64,000 nucleotides of DNA from Aestuariivita sp. (GCF_021404545.1 NZ_JAAWWD010000039.1:35731-99730), one strand, 5' to 3'. Shown: positions 26,504 to 34,513, numbered from the stretch's first letter. The notes: a model not told the origin generated them from the letters alone. Program-made: numbers and translations.

Positions 26504-27361
26504 ATGCTTGACGCCACCCCCCGATACGACCGGCTGCCCAACGCCCCCGGCGTGGGATACAAACCTCAGCATTTTGCCCAGATTCTGGACGATCCCGGCC
26601 CGGTTGAATGGCTGGAGATTCACGCCGAGAACTACATGGGCGAGGGGGGGCGACCGCTGGCCCAGTTGCGCGCGCTGTCGGAGCGGTTTGCCATCTCGGT
26701 GCATGGCGTGGGTTTATCCATCGGGGGGGAGGGCCCTCTCGATCCCGACCACCTGGCGCGGCTGAAAAAGCTGGTGGGCTGGTTGAAACCGGCAAGCTTT
26801 TCCGAGCATCTGGCCTGGTCCACCCATGGCGCGGAGTTCCTCAACGATCTTTTGCCCCTGCCCTATACCAACGCGACCCTGACCCGCGTCGCCGCTCACA
26901 TCGACCAAGTGCAGCAGGTCGTTGGGCGGCAGATGCTGTTGGAGAACCCCTCAAGCTATCTCGCCTTTGCCGAAAGCACCTGGTCGGAGACGGATTTTCT
27001 GGCCGAGATCGCGCACCGGACAGGGTGCGGCCTGCTTTTGGACGTCAACAACGTCTTTGTCTCGGCCACCAATCTCGGGTATTCACCGCAAGGCTATATA
27101 GATGCGTACCCTCTTGATAAGGTAGGGGAAATCCACCTGGGCGGCCATGATGAAGACCAAGACGACCACGGCGCGCCGCTGTTGATCGACAGCCATGGCC
27201 GCGCAGTTGTCGACCCGGTTTGGGCGCTTTTGGATCATACGCTGGATCGCTCTGGTCCGCGTCCCACCCTGGTTGAATGGGATACCGATGTGCCCGATTG
27301 GCCGGTTCTGGCCACCGAAGCGGCACGCGCAGCAACCGCTCTGACCCGGATTGCCGCATGA
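26504..27361 (+). CDS. bufB: DUF692 multinuclear iron oxidase (bufferin-modifying)
   Basis: 285-residue TIM-barrel protein of the MbnB/BufB family, cytoplasmic. These enzymes use a multi-iron centre and oxygen to convert precursor Cys residues to oxazolone or thiooxazole groups. Expected ligand regions are visible: [54 protein letters not shown] and [11 protein letters not shown]. The ATG at 26504 has GGAGAG upstream; earlier in-frame starts would read the intergenic space. It lies 102 bases after the precursor gene and overlaps the next gene by four bases. Confidence 0.93.
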   Translation: MLDATPRYDRLPNAPGVGYKPQHFAQILDDPGPVEWLEIHAENYMGEGGRPLAQLRALSERFAISVHGVGLSIGGEGPLDPDHLARLKKLVGWLKPASFSEHLAWSTHGAEFLNDLLPLPYTNATLTRVAAHIDQVQQVVGRQMLLENPSSYLAFAESTWSETDFLAEIAHRTGCGLLLDVNNVFVSATNLGYSPQGYIDAYPLDKVGEIHLGGHDEDQDDHGAPLLIDSHGRAVVDPVWALLDHTLDRSGPRPTLVEWDTDVPDWPVLATEAARAATALTRIAA

Positions 27362-28104
27362 CCGTCTCGCAAAGTGCGTTTCGCTCGGCCCTTCTGGATG
27401 GTGCTGAACCCGTGCCCGATGGGCTGATCGACGGGCTAAAGCGCCCCGCCGGGCGACGTTACAACGTCTATCGCAACAACGTCGCCGTTTCCCTGACCGA
27501 GGCGCTGCGCGAGGGATTTCCCGTTGTAACAAAGCTGCTCGGACAACAGAACATGGATGGGCTTGCGGGACTTTTTCTGCGCGCGCACCCACCGCAATCG
27601 CCGTTGATGATGTTTTACGGCGCCAGCTTTCCCGCGTTTGTCGCCCAGATGCCGCAGCTCCAGCATCTGGGATATCTCGGGGATGTGGCCCGTCTGGAAC
27701 TGGCGCTGCGCAGCTCGTATCACGCCGCGGATACCGCGCCCATCGACCCTGCCACGCTGGGCTCTCTGACACCCAAAGCACTGATGGCGGCACGGCTGAC
27801 CCTCGCCCCGGCAGTCCGGCACCTGCGGTCGATCTGGCCGGTTCACAGCCTGTGGCGGTTCAACACCGAACCAGGCGCGCCCAAGCCCAAGCCGCAAGCC
27901 GAGGATGTCGTGATCCTGCGCCCGGAATTCGACCCAATGCCTCACCTCCTGCCCGCAGGTGGCGGCGCGTTCATCGACGCGCTCCGGACGGGTGCGACGC
28001 TGGGAGCCGCCCATGACGCGGCCCTTGCCGAGACGCCGCAATTCGATCTGACACCCGTTCTTGCGCTGCTGATTGACGGCGGCGCCATTTGCGCCCTCAA
28101 CTAG
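27358..28104 (+). CDS. bufC: DUF2063 partner of the bufferin-modifying oxidase
   Basis: 248-residue protein of the DUF2063/MbnC-like family, which binds the precursor and forms the active complex with the DUF692 enzyme. Conserved start: [12 protein letters not shown] ... [25 protein letters not shown]; also [16 protein letters not shown]. The ATG overlaps the upstream TGA (ATGA), so subunits are probably made in equal amounts. No signal peptide, as expected for an enzyme acting before export. Confidence 0.9.
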   Translation: MTVSQSAFRSALLDGAEPVPDGLIDGLKRPAGRRYNVYRNNVAVSLTEALREGFPVVTKLLGQQNMDGLAGLFLRAHPPQSPLMMFYGASFPAFVAQMPQLQHLGYLGDVARLELALRSSYHAADTAPIDPATLGSLTPKALMAARLTLAPAVRHLRSIWPVHSLWRFNTEPGAPKPKPQAEDVVILRPEFDPMPHLLPAGGGAFIDALRTGATLGAAHDAALAETPQFDLTPVLALLIDGGAICALN

Positions 28105-28118
28105 AAAGACCCAAGGCC

Positions 28119-28676
28119 ATGTCCGCACTTACCGCTTTGTACAACGCCATTTTCAACCCTCTGGAACGATCCGCCGATTGGCTGCTGCCGACACTGGCCA
28201 GGTTTGTCTTCGCCTCCACGCTGCTGTTTTACTTCTGGGCCTCGGGGATGACCAAGCTTGGCGATGGCATCTTCGGGATCTTCCAACCGTCGCTGGGCGC
28301 CTATGCCCAGGTCTTTCCCAAAGCGATGGAAGCCGTCAGCTTTGATGTCAGCCAGTTGACCCTCTATCACTGGGCGGTGGTGACCGCAGGCACGGTGGCC
28401 GAGTTCGTGCTGCCCCTGTTGATCGTGGTCGGGCTGCTGACGCGGCTGGCCAGCATCGGGATGATCGGGTTCGTGATCGTCCAATCCTTGACCGATCTTT
28501 ACGGCCATGGCGGCATCGCCCATATCGAAACGCTGGGCGCGATGTTTGACCGCATCCCGGACGGCGTGATCCTGGATCAGCGCATGTTCTGGATGTTCGT
28601 GCTGATCGTGCTGGTGCTGAAAGGCGGCGGGCCAGTCTCGCTGGACCGGGTGTTTGGCAATCGGCGTGCCGCCTGA
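28119..28676 (+). CDS. DoxX-family membrane protein
   Basis: 185-residue inner-membrane protein with four predicted helices (about 18-40, 68-95, 100-120 and 150-170) and the DoxX pattern RFVFASTLLFYFWASGMTKLGDG. It begins 14 bases after the DUF2063 gene and completes the frequent bufferin gene order precursor-DUF692-DUF2063-DoxX. Its role there is unproven; quinone-linked electron transfer or a membrane step in peptide maturation has been proposed for such neighbours, which is inference. AAGG precedes the ATG. Confidence 0.88.
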   Translation: MSALTALYNAIFNPLERSADWLLPTLARFVFASTLLFYFWASGMTKLGDGIFGIFQPSLGAYAQVFPKAMEAVSFDVSQLTLYHWAVVTAGTVAEFVLPLLIVVGLLTRLASIGMIGFVIVQSLTDLYGHGGIAHIETLGAMFDRIPDGVILDQRMFWMFVLIVLVLKGGGPVSLDRVFGNRRAA

Positions 28677-28697
28677 CGCTGCATGGCCGCAAGGCGC

Positions 28698-29066
28698 CTA
28701 GAAATGCGCCTTCGGCTCATCCGGTTTGCCTGCCGCCACGGCCAGCACACCCGCCACACCGGCAAAGGCAATGGGGAACATGGTAAAGACGTTGAACCCA
28801 AACCCGTAATACATCCCCGCTGCCGATAGCAGCATCAGCGCCCCGCCCCACAAGGCGCGCATCCGCGCCATGGCGCCACCGGCAATGGCCAGCATCGGTG
28901 CCATCAGAGACACTGTGCGGATCAGCTCCACATTGCTGACATGAGTGGCGATGCCGTCGATCTCGCCGAAATGCTCGACCGCGGCGGTATAGCCATAGCC
29001 GAAAAAGCCGACGACCATGCCGGTCAGCCCGGCGATGATCCCCAAGATAGCGGCGGCGCTGCGCAT
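28698..29066 (-). CDS. Small four-helix membrane protein
   Basis: 122-residue hydrophobic protein with four segments: about 4-24, 47-66, 70-92 and 95-112. The head RSAAAILGIIAGLTGMVVGFFGY resembles DUF4064-type membrane proteins with Gly-rich helices. No charged transport motif and no Cys, so the function is unknown. The ATG at 29066 has GGAGAG upstream; the long frame beyond it runs into the ArsC-like gene. It is on the opposite strand from the bufferin operon, convergent with DoxX, and follows the ArsC-like gene. Confidence 0.75.
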   Translation of the reverse strand: MRSAAAILGIIAGLTGMVVGFFGYGYTAAVEHFGEIDGIATHVSNVELIRTVSLMAPMLAIAGGAMARMRALWGGALMLLSAAGMYYGFGFNVFTMFPIAFAGVAGVLAVAAGKPDEPKAHF

Positions 29067-29110
29067 GCCTGTCTCTCCTTGTCTTGCCAGAGTGTCACCT
29101 AAGGCCTGGA

Positions 29111-29431
29111 TCAGCCGACGCCAAGGGCCGTTCGCGTGGCCGGTGTCCACCCCAGATACAAGACACCCGCATCGTCCCGGATCAACGGACGCTTCATCAA
29201 TGCGGGATGTTCGGCCAAAAGCGCCGCGGGATCCCGGCCCCGCTCTGCCTCGCTCAACCCCCGCCATGTGGTCGAGCGGGTATTGACCAGCGCCTCGCCG
29301 AATTGTGCCAGCGCGGCCTCGATGACGGGTGGCTCGACGCCCTCGGCGCGCACATCGACCAGGCGCGCGCCGTCTAGCACCTTAAGCGCCTTGCGGCAGG
29401 TATCGCAGTTTTTCAGACCATAGAGGATCAT
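29111..29431 (-). CDS. ArsC/Spx-family thioredoxin-fold protein (YffB-like)
   Basis: 106-residue soluble protein starting MILYGLKNCDTCRKALKVLDG, with the CxxC of the ArsC/YffB group at about residues 9-12. The C-terminal block MKRPLIRDDAGVLYLGW is typical. It is more like YffB, a glutathione-dependent thiol reductase of unknown substrate, than like true arsenate reductase, and no ars genes are near. The start at 29431 is chosen by fold; upstream residues are Lys/Asn-rich and unconserved. Confidence 0.85.
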   Translation of the reverse strand: MILYGLKNCDTCRKALKVLDGARLVDVRAEGVEPPVIEAALAQFGEALVNTRSTTWRGLSEAERGRDPAALLAEHPALMKRPLIRDDAGVLYLGWTPATRTALGVG

Positions 29432-29518
29432 CGAGATCTCCTGTTTCTTAAGCAGATTTTCGTCATTCTTGAATCGACTCCTGCCTTTTTCTTGATTTTT
29501 CGCTGTGTCGTGCAATCT

Positions 29519-29634
29519 TTTTCAGAGGGAGACAGTTGAGAGGTGAACAAAGTGGTCGGTTTCGCAAGGCATGACCCTTGATCCCTCACAGTGTTCCGAA
29601 CTGGGTGACGGGGGGCGCGCCAGCCCTCTGAAAA
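29519..29634. repeat. Long-range inverted repeat in the csp leader
   Basis: TTTTCAGAGGG at 29519-29529 and CCCTCTGAAAA at 29624-29634 are exact complements, 94 bases apart, ending 30 bases before the cold-shock gene. In a transcript that began before 29519 they would close a large stem upstream of the ribosome site (AGAAGGAGA). That could be a temperature-responsive leader; the transcription start is not known. Confidence 0.5.
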
Positions 29635-29664
29635 GAGTGAGTAAGTCAGAAGGAGACACGGGAC

Positions 29665-29871
29665 ATGCCGACAGGCACCGTGAAATGGTTCAACAGTACA
29701 AAAGGCTACGGCTTCATCGCCCCGGACCAGGGGGGAAACGATGTGTTTGTGCATATTTCGGCTGTTGAACGGTCGGGGCTGCAAGGTCTCGCCGATAATC
29801 AGAAAGTGTCATACGAACTTCAGGACGGTCGGGATGGCCGCCCGATGGCTGCGGATATCAAGACACTTTAG
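29665..29871 (+). CDS. Cold-shock protein
   Basis: 68-residue single-strand nucleic-acid binding OB-fold protein, an RNA chaperone. RNP1 (KGYGFIAPD) and RNP2 (DVFVHISAV) are both intact; the head GTVKWFNSTKGYG is standard. AGAAGGAGA precedes the ATG. The leader of about 150 bases contains an 11-pair long-range inverted repeat, a layout often seen in temperature-responsive csp genes. It stands alone, divergent from the ArsC-like gene. Confidence 0.95.
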   Translation: MPTGTVKWFNSTKGYGFIAPDQGGNDVFVHISAVERSGLQGLADNQKVSYELQDGRDGRPMAADIKTL

Positions 29872-29928
29872 ACCGCGCAACACCTGGCGCGCGGCCTGAC
29901 AAAGACGCGCGCCGCGACCGCAGCGGAA

Positions 29929-30207
29929 TCAGCGACAGCCCTTGACACCAACAGGGCAATCAGCGCGCGCGCTGGCCACGCGGTGGCTGCGCGTTTGCGC
30001 CGGGTGTTGCATGACGCTCTGATAGCTGACCGATTGGTTCGGTGTGCCACAGCAGATCACCCCGCCCAGTGTCACCGGTTGAAGACCCGCCGGACAGAAA
30101 TTCTGCTTGGCGTGATACGGATAGATCTTGGCATCCATTGCCATGCCGGGCACGGCGCCCAGAATTGTCGCGACCACGGCCGCTGAAAGAACTCGTTGAA
30201 AACGCAT
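29929..30207 (-). CDS. Small secreted Cys-containing protein
   Basis: 92-residue protein with a clear signal peptide (MRFQRVLSAAVVATILGAVPGMA) and a short mature part with five Cys: NFCPAG, GGVICCGTP, ADCPVGVKGC. The rest is Ser/Gln/His-rich. No family recognised. The Cys pairs suggest a disulfide-bonded or metal-binding periplasmic peptide. The ATG at 30207 is favoured because it begins the signal peptide; the longer frame adds twelve hydrophilic residues. Confidence 0.65.
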   Translation of the reverse strand: MRFQRVLSAAVVATILGAVPGMAMDAKIYPYHAKQNFCPAGLQPVTLGGVICCGTPNQSVSYQSVMQHPAQTRSHRVASARADCPVGVKGCR

Positions 30208-30324
30208 CAGACTTTCCCCCGTTAAGATGGCAACACCATGCAAACTGACAGGGGGTCAAGTCCAGCACTTTCTGAAATCGGAAACAGTCTGTTTCTTGGG
30301 CATCCACCCTGCACGCACGCGCAG

Positions 30325-30343
30325 AATGCCGCAGTGCAGCATT
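30325..30343. repeat. TGC-rich imperfect palindrome
   Basis: AATGCCGCA-G-TGCAGCATT is a nine-base inverted repeat with one mismatch, followed by a T-run (30342-30347). The right part, GTGCAGCATT, equals part of the PhaR operator upstream of phaP. It lies between two divergent small genes, about 95 bases before the GTG of one. It could be a further PhaR-type site or a weak terminator-like hairpin. Confidence 0.3.
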
Positions 30344-30437
30344 TTTTCTTTGGAGCGGAGCCCGCCTCCCTCTAAGCTCAAACCACAGCCCGAGATCGCG
30401 CGTTCTCATCTTTCATCCCCCGAACATGGAGTGTCAG

Positions 30438-30713
30438 GTGACAGAATTTCTCAAACTCTTGGCCATCTATTACATGTGCGACAGCGCCGCCTCGACCCGC
30501 CCCCTCACCGCCGAGGAATTGATTGGCTGCCAACGCAGCTATGAGATGGTCAAAACATATTTCTCGGGTCTGGAGGGCGAGGGCCCACTGACCGCACACC
30601 AAATCGCGGCCCGAAACCGCGCGGCCTATGCCGGGTTCAAAGCCTGGGAGACCGACAACGCCATTTTGGTTGCCAATATGCGCAAACAGGCCCGCGCCGA
30701 GTTGGGCGGCTAA
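30438..30713 (+). CDS. Small hypothetical protein
   Basis: 91-residue protein, no family recognised. The head VTEFLKLLAIYYMCDSAASTRPL is moderately hydrophobic, followed by a helical, charged body (LTAEELIGCQRSYEMVKTYF, AARNRAAYAGFKAWE). I favour the GTG at 30438, with GGAG six bases upstream, over the ATG at 30426. Two Cys are present. Composition and codon use match the host. The stop overlaps the stop of the convergent gene by four bases. Confidence 0.6.
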   Translation: MTEFLKLLAIYYMCDSAASTRPLTAEELIGCQRSYEMVKTYFSGLEGEGPLTAHQIAARNRAAYAGFKAWETDNAILVANMRKQARAELGG

Positions 30714-30997
30714 GCCGGGTCCTGCGGCATGACGGTTTGCCAATGCTCCCCCATCGCCACAATACAGGAGGTGCCTGACGCATAGGTGACCACCATGGTC
30801 CAATCGCCCTGGGGATCGGTCCAGACCTCCATGATCTGCTCACGCCCCCTCAGCCCCATGGCCTGTCGGGTCTCGCCAAACTGGCTGGTGAGCTTGCTGT
30901 GCAAAACCTCGGTCGGCTCGCAGATCACTTCTGCAATCGGGCTGGCTGCACAAACAGGCCGGGCAATCAGGGCAAAGGTCAAGGCAAGTCGCATCAT
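30710..30997 (-). CDS. Small exported protein of unknown function
   Basis: 95-residue protein with a signal peptide (MMRLALTFALIARPVCAA) and a mature domain of about 75 residues: VICEPTEVLHSKLTSQFGETRQAMGLRG, EVWTDPQGDWTMVVTYASGTSCIVAMGEHW. The Cys in VICEP and in GTSCIV probably form a disulfide. I recall proteins of this kind, with the DGTWTLVV-like and SCLVASG-like strands, as common in Rhodobacterales, function unknown. Convergent with the small gene at 30438. Confidence 0.7.
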   Translation of the reverse strand: MMRLALTFALIARPVCAASPIAEVICEPTEVLHSKLTSQFGETRQAMGLRGREQIMEVWTDPQGDWTMVVTYASGTSCIVAMGEHWQTVMPQDPA

Positions 30998-31080
30998 GCG
31001 CGCTTTGTAACAGATCTATGACGCTCTGTGGATATCTTTCATCCCAAAATTCACACTGTTTTTGTGCGCAGCGTTGCTGC

Positions 31081-31128
31081 TTCTTCTGGCTGAAAATATT
31101 CCCGGGGGTGTGGGGGCTGGCCCCCACT
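31081..31128 (+). repeat. Dispersed intergenic repeat, copy A
   Basis: TTCTTCTGGCTGAAAATA at 31081-31098 is followed by a GGGGGT stretch and the perfect hairpin GTGGGGGC-TG-GCCCCCAC (31110-31127). The same order of elements occurs at 48856-48902, and the first half recurs on the minus strand at 11322-11347. It lies downstream of lepA. Confidence 0.6.
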
Positions 31129-31172
31129 CTGCGGCTCACATACCCCGCGCCAGCAAAAAAAGGGTCGCCCCC

Positions 31173-32972
31173 TTACCCATCCATCTTGAGCGCGGAGATA
31201 AACGCCTCTTGCGGGATATCCACCTTGCCGAACTGGCGCATCTTCTTCTTGCCGGCCTTTTGCTTGTCCAGCAGCTTGCGTTTGCGCGTCGCATCCCCGC
31301 CATAGCATTTCGCCGTTACGTCCTTGCGCAGCGCCGACAGCGTCTCGCGCGCGATGACCTTGCCGCCGATCGCCGCCTGGATCGGGATCTTGAACATATG
31401 CCGCGGGATCAGATCCTTGAGCTTTTCACACATCGCCCGCCCGCGCTGTTCGGCCCGGTCGCGATGCACCATCGTCGAGAGCGCATCGACCGGCTCGTCA
31501 TTCACCAGAACCTGCATCTTGACCAGATGATCCTCGCGATATCCCATCATCTGATAATCGAAACTGGCATAGCCCTTGGTCACCGATTTAAGCCGGTCAT
31601 AGAAATCGAACACCACCTCGTTGAGCGGCAGGTCATAGACCACCATCGCCCGCGACCCGGCATAGGTCAGATCCTCCTGGATCCCGCGCCGATCCTGGCA
31701 GAGCTTCAGCACATCGCCCAGATACTCATCCGGCACCAGAATCGTGGCCTTGATGCGCGGCTCTTCCAGATGATCCACATGGGTCAGATCGGGCATGTCG
31801 GCGGGATTGTGCAGCTCGCGCATCGTGCCGTCGCGCATGAAGACGTGATAGACGACCGAGGGCGCTGTGGTGATCAGCTCGATATCGTATTCGCGTTCGA
31901 TCCGGTCGCGGATGACCTCCAGATGCAACAGCCCCAGAAACCCGCAGCGGAAGCCAAAGCCAAGTGCTGCGGAGGTCTCCATCTCGAAACTGAACGAAGC
32001 GTCGTTCAGCGCCAGCTTCTCGATGGCATCGCGCAGATCCTCGAACTCAGCCGAATCCACCGGGAAAAGACCGCAAAACACCACTGGCACCGAGGGCTTG
32101 AAGCCGGGCAAAGCGTCCTCTGTGCCCTTCCTCTCATGGGTGATCGTATCGCCCACGCGGGTGTCGCGCACCTGTTTGATCGAGGCTGTCAGAAACCCGA
32201 TCTCCCCCGGCCCCAATTCGTCGATCTGCGTCATTTCGGGGCGGAACACGCCGATCCGGTCCACATGATGCGTCGATCCGTTCGACAGCATCTTGATCCG
32301 GTCGCCCTTTTTCAGAACCCCGTCCATGATGCGCACCAGAACGATCACGCCCAGATAGGCATCATACCAGCTATCGACCAGCATCGCCTTGAGCGGCGCG
32401 TCGCGCGTGCCCTGAGGTGCCGGCAGATGCCGCACGATGGCCTCCAGCACCTCATGGATGCCCTGCCCTGTCTTGGCCGAGACCGGGATCGCGCCCGAAG
32501 CGTCGATGCCGATCACATCCTCCACCTGTTCCGCCACCCGGTCGATATCGGAGGCGGGCAGATCGATCTTGTTGAAAACCGGCACGATCTCATGATCGGC
32601 GTCAATCGCCTGATAGACATTGGCGAGCGTCTGCGCCTCCACCCCTTGCGTGCTGTCCACCACAAGAAGCGAGCCTTCGACCGCGCGCATCGACCGGCTG
32701 ACCTCATAGGCGAAATCCACATGCCCCGGCGTGTCGATGAGGTTCAGCACATAAGCCTCCCCATCATCGGCGGTATAATCGATCCGCACGGTGTTGGCCT
32801 TGATGGTGATCCCGCGCTCGCGCTCGATATCCATACTGTCGAGCAGTTGCTCCTTCATATCCCGCGCCGAGACGGTGTTCGTCTCCTGGATCAGCCGGTC
32901 GGCGAGCGTGGATTTCCCGTGGTCGATATGCGCCACGATGGAGAAATTGCGGATATGCGAAAGCGGTGTCAT
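31173..32972 (-). CDS. lepA: Elongation factor 4 (LepA)
   Basis: 599-residue ribosome-associated GTPase that back-translocates or remodels stalled ribosomes. The G1 motif is [10 protein letters not shown]3 is DTPGHVDF and G4 is NKID; EF-G-like domains follow, and the C-terminal domain ends [20 protein letters not shown]. The ATG at 32972 begins [22 protein letters not shown], as in other LepA proteins; the longer frame adds 41 unconserved residues. A short hairpin with seven T follows the stop on the minus strand (about 31178-31155). Divergent from the Ser-Ala repeat gene. Confidence 0.97.
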   Translation of the reverse strand: MTPLSHIRNFSIVAHIDHGKSTLADRLIQETNTVSARDMKEQLLDSMDIERERGITIKANTVRIDYTADDGEAYVLNLIDTPGHVDFAYEVSRSMRAVEGSLLVVDSTQGVEAQTLANVYQAIDADHEIVPVFNKIDLPASDIDRVAEQVEDVIGIDASGAIPVSAKTGQGIHEVLEAIVRHLPAPQGTRDAPLKAMLVDSWYDAYLGVIVLVRIMDGVLKKGDRIKMLSNGSTHHVDRIGVFRPEMTQIDELGPGEIGFLTASIKQVRDTRVGDTITHERKGTEDALPGFKPSVPVVFCGLFPVDSAEFEDLRDAIEKLALNDASFSFEMETSAALGFGFRCGFLGLLHLEVIRDRIEREYDIELITTAPSVVYHVFMRDGTMRELHNPADMPDLTHVDHLEEPRIKATILVPDEYLGDVLKLCQDRRGIQEDLTYAGSRAMVVYDLPLNEVVFDFYDRLKSVTKGYASFDYQMMGYREDHLVKMQVLVNDEPVDALSTMVHRDRAEQRGRAMCEKLKDLIPRHMFKIPIQAAIGGKVIARETLSALRKDVTAKCYGGDATRKRKLLDKQKAGKKKMRQFGKVDIPQEAFISALKMDG

Positions 32973-33038
32973 GTTCGGGGATATGTAAGGGTTTTGGGGG
33001 GTTGGCAAGGGGGATGATGGATTGCGGGCGGATGGTGC

Positions 33039-34229
33039 GTGGCTGAGGTAGATTTTTCGGATTTTGACAGCGCGCAAGCGTGGTTTGAGACGCAAAGCGT
33101 GGAAATGCGGTGCGCCATGGCCAGCCGGGCGGCGTTGCGTGTTTTGGCGACACTATGCCTGTTTGATAGGGCTCGGAGGAAAACGCTTACACTGGTGTCG
33201 TTTTGGGCCATCCTCACATCTGCGGGTCGCGGCTCGGGTCGACCCGCAGATGTGGATGCGTTGGAACGCTCCGCCCTCTCCGCCTACTCCGCCGCCCTCT
33301 CCGCCTACTCCGCCGCCGACTCCGCCCTCTCCGCCTACTCCGCCGTCGACTCCGCCGACTCCGCCCGCTCCGCCTACTCCGCCGCCCTCTCCGCCGTCGA
33401 CTCCGCCTACTCCGCCGACTCCACCGACTCCGCCTACTCCGCCGCCCGCTCCGCCCTCTCCGCCGCCGACTCCGCCTACTCCGCCGCCCTCTCCGCCGTC
33501 GACTCCGCCGACTCCGCCTACTCCGCCGCCCGCTCCGCCGCCCTCTCCGCCGTGTCACGAGATACCATCCGCGCTCCCGAAGCGCTGATGCGAGAACCGG
33601 TCTGGCCGGACGCCTCCCCGCCCCCATCCATTGCAGAATACCACGCGCAGTTTCTGGACTATCTAGACAGCGATCCCGACTGGACCTTCTGGCGCCGCTG
33701 GTACGCTCAGATGTGGGAGGGCACGTTCCGCGACTGGGATCTGGCGATTGAAGTGGCGACCCTGCCGGATGATCTTTGGGAGGGCGAAGATGCGCTGGCC
33801 AAGGTAGCAGAGGCTATTCGGGCGATTGAGGCGCGGCGGGCGCTCGGGCCGATTATCACGGATCTGCGTGACAGTGAAACGCGTGTCGCATCTGAGAGCT
33901 TTGTGCCCTTGCGGGGGCACAACAATCCGCCCGAACTGATAGATGATCCGCAGTTGGTGACCCAAGTGGAAATCGTTTGGGCGGCGCTGGATACACTTGA
34001 AGAAGAGGCTAAGGCAGACGCGCCGGACCAATCAAGGGCTCTGCAAGCGTTGGCGGTCCTGCGGGGCTGGTTCCTTGCAGCTTGCAGGTACGTCGGTCGC
34101 AAAGTTGATCTGGCGATAAACACGACGATCCAATGGGGCATCCCTGTTGTAGGCGGCGGCTATTTCGTGACCCATCCGGACAAATTGCAGAAAATTATTG
34201 AGTTAGCTGAAATATGGCTAAGGCCATAA
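33039..34229 (+). CDS. Uncharacterised protein with a 28-unit Ser-Ala repeat and WxxWY domain
   Basis: 396 residues in three parts. Residues 1-77 form a helical head ([39 protein letters not shown]). Residues 78-172 are 28 units of xSA or xxSA, where x is mostly Y, L, D, R, A or V; consecutive Ser are 3 or 4 apart (mean about 3.4), which puts Ser-Ala on one face of a long helix. From 174 follows a conserved-looking domain with [14 protein letters not shown] (215-222), a LPDDLW block, then RGHNNPPE (292-299) and a hydrophobic C-terminus ([18 protein letters not shown]). I recall similar head-repeat-W..WY proteins in other alphaproteobacteria; none has an assigned function. The start is GTG with a weak ribosome site. 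Confidence 0.75.
   Translation: MAEVDFSDFDSAQAWFETQSVEMRCAMASRAALRVLATLCLFDRARRKTLTLVSFWAILTSAGRGSGRPADVDALERSALSAYSAALSAYSAADSALSAYSAVDSADSARSAYSAALSAVDSAYSADSTDSAYSAARSALSAADSAYSAALSAVDSADSAYSAARSAALSAVSRDTIRAPEALMREPVWPDASPPPSIAEYHAQFLDYLDSDPDWTFWRRWYAQMWEGTFRDWDLAIEVATLPDDLWEGEDALAKVAEAIRAIEARRALGPIITDLRDSETRVASESFVPLRGHNNPPELIDDPQLVTQVEIVWAALDTLEEEAKADAPDQSRALQALAVLRGWFLAACRYVGRKVDLAINTTIQWGIPVVGGGYFVTHPDKLQKIIELAEIWLRP
33270..33554 (+). repeat. TCCGCC hexamer-based coding repeat array
   Basis: The array is built from TCCGCC separated by 3 or 6 bases (TAC, CTC, GAC, CGC, GCC CTC, GTC GAC and similar). There are 27 SA units plus one ST. At DNA level it is open in several frames: another frame reads Pro/Ser/Thr-rich, a third Leu/Arg-rich, and the reverse strand Ser/Arg-rich. 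Every change visible keeps the frame. Such a tract can expand or contract by slippage. Confidence 0.9.
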
Positions 34230-34246
34230 TCGACGCCCTGAGCCGT

Positions 34247-34377
34247 GCCATCGCCAGGCCGCGGGCTGGCGCTCGACCGACGTTCTGAGACGCTTTATGG
34301 CAGCCAGCCACATCTTTCCTCCGATCTATGCGCTGGTGGCACCCAATCGCCAGACCGGGGGGCGGCCTGGCGATGGC
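34247..34377. repeat. 16-base perfect inverted repeat around 99 bases
   Basis: GCCATCGCCAGGCCGC (34247-34262) and GCGGCCTGGCGATGGC (34362-34377) are exact complements. Inside, GGCTGGC (34264-34270) pairs with GCCAGCC (34303-34309). The element starts 17 bases after the Ser-Ala protein stop. It has no coding capacity that I would support. It could be a mobile palindromic element or a structured RNA. Confidence 0.75.
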
Positions 34378-34424
34378 GCGGCGGCCTGAGGCCTTGATTC
34401 CGCGCAGTGGTACTTTGCACTGAG

Positions 34425-34513
34425 GGCCGCGCCGATCCGAGGGGTGGCGCAATCGCGCCACCCATTTTGCCGAAGGCAAACCTTTGGTTTGACGGGGGCG
34501 GATCGGCGCGGCC
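34425..34513. repeat. Nested palindromes forming a three-way junction
   Basis: An outer perfect 15-base inverted repeat, GGCCGCGCCGATCCG (34425-34439) and CGGATCGGCGCGGCC (34499-34513), encloses two perfect hairpins: GGGTGGCGC-AATC-GCGCCACCC (34442-34463) and TTTGCC-GAA-GGCAAA (34466-34480). This is too regular for chance. With the inverted repeat just before it, it fills the 472-base gap between the Ser-Ala protein and the lipoprotein gene, in which I see no gene. A REP-like or MITE-like element or a structured RNA is the likely nature. Confidence 0.8.

Noticed and set aside
29111..29431. Arsenate reductase as part of an ars operon
   Set aside because: The sequence is closer to the YffB/Spx-like branch and no arsenic transporter or regulator adjoins it.
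31062..33017. 651-codon plus-strand frame opposite lepA
   Set aside because: lepA has all GTPase motifs; the antisense frame is His/Arg/Leu-rich shadow.
33270..33554. Possible CRISPR array
   Set aside because: Units are 9 or 12 bases with no unique spacers and no cas genes nearby; it is an in-frame coding repeat.
33064..33588. Pro-rich alternative frame through the repeat array
   Set aside because: The Pro-Pro-Ser/Thr reading ends soon after the array and has no conserved flank; the SA frame continues into a domain with Trp and GHNNPPE motifs.
33214..33627. Ser/Arg-rich minus-strand frame through the array
   Set aside because: Product of the simple repeat only; no domain on either side.
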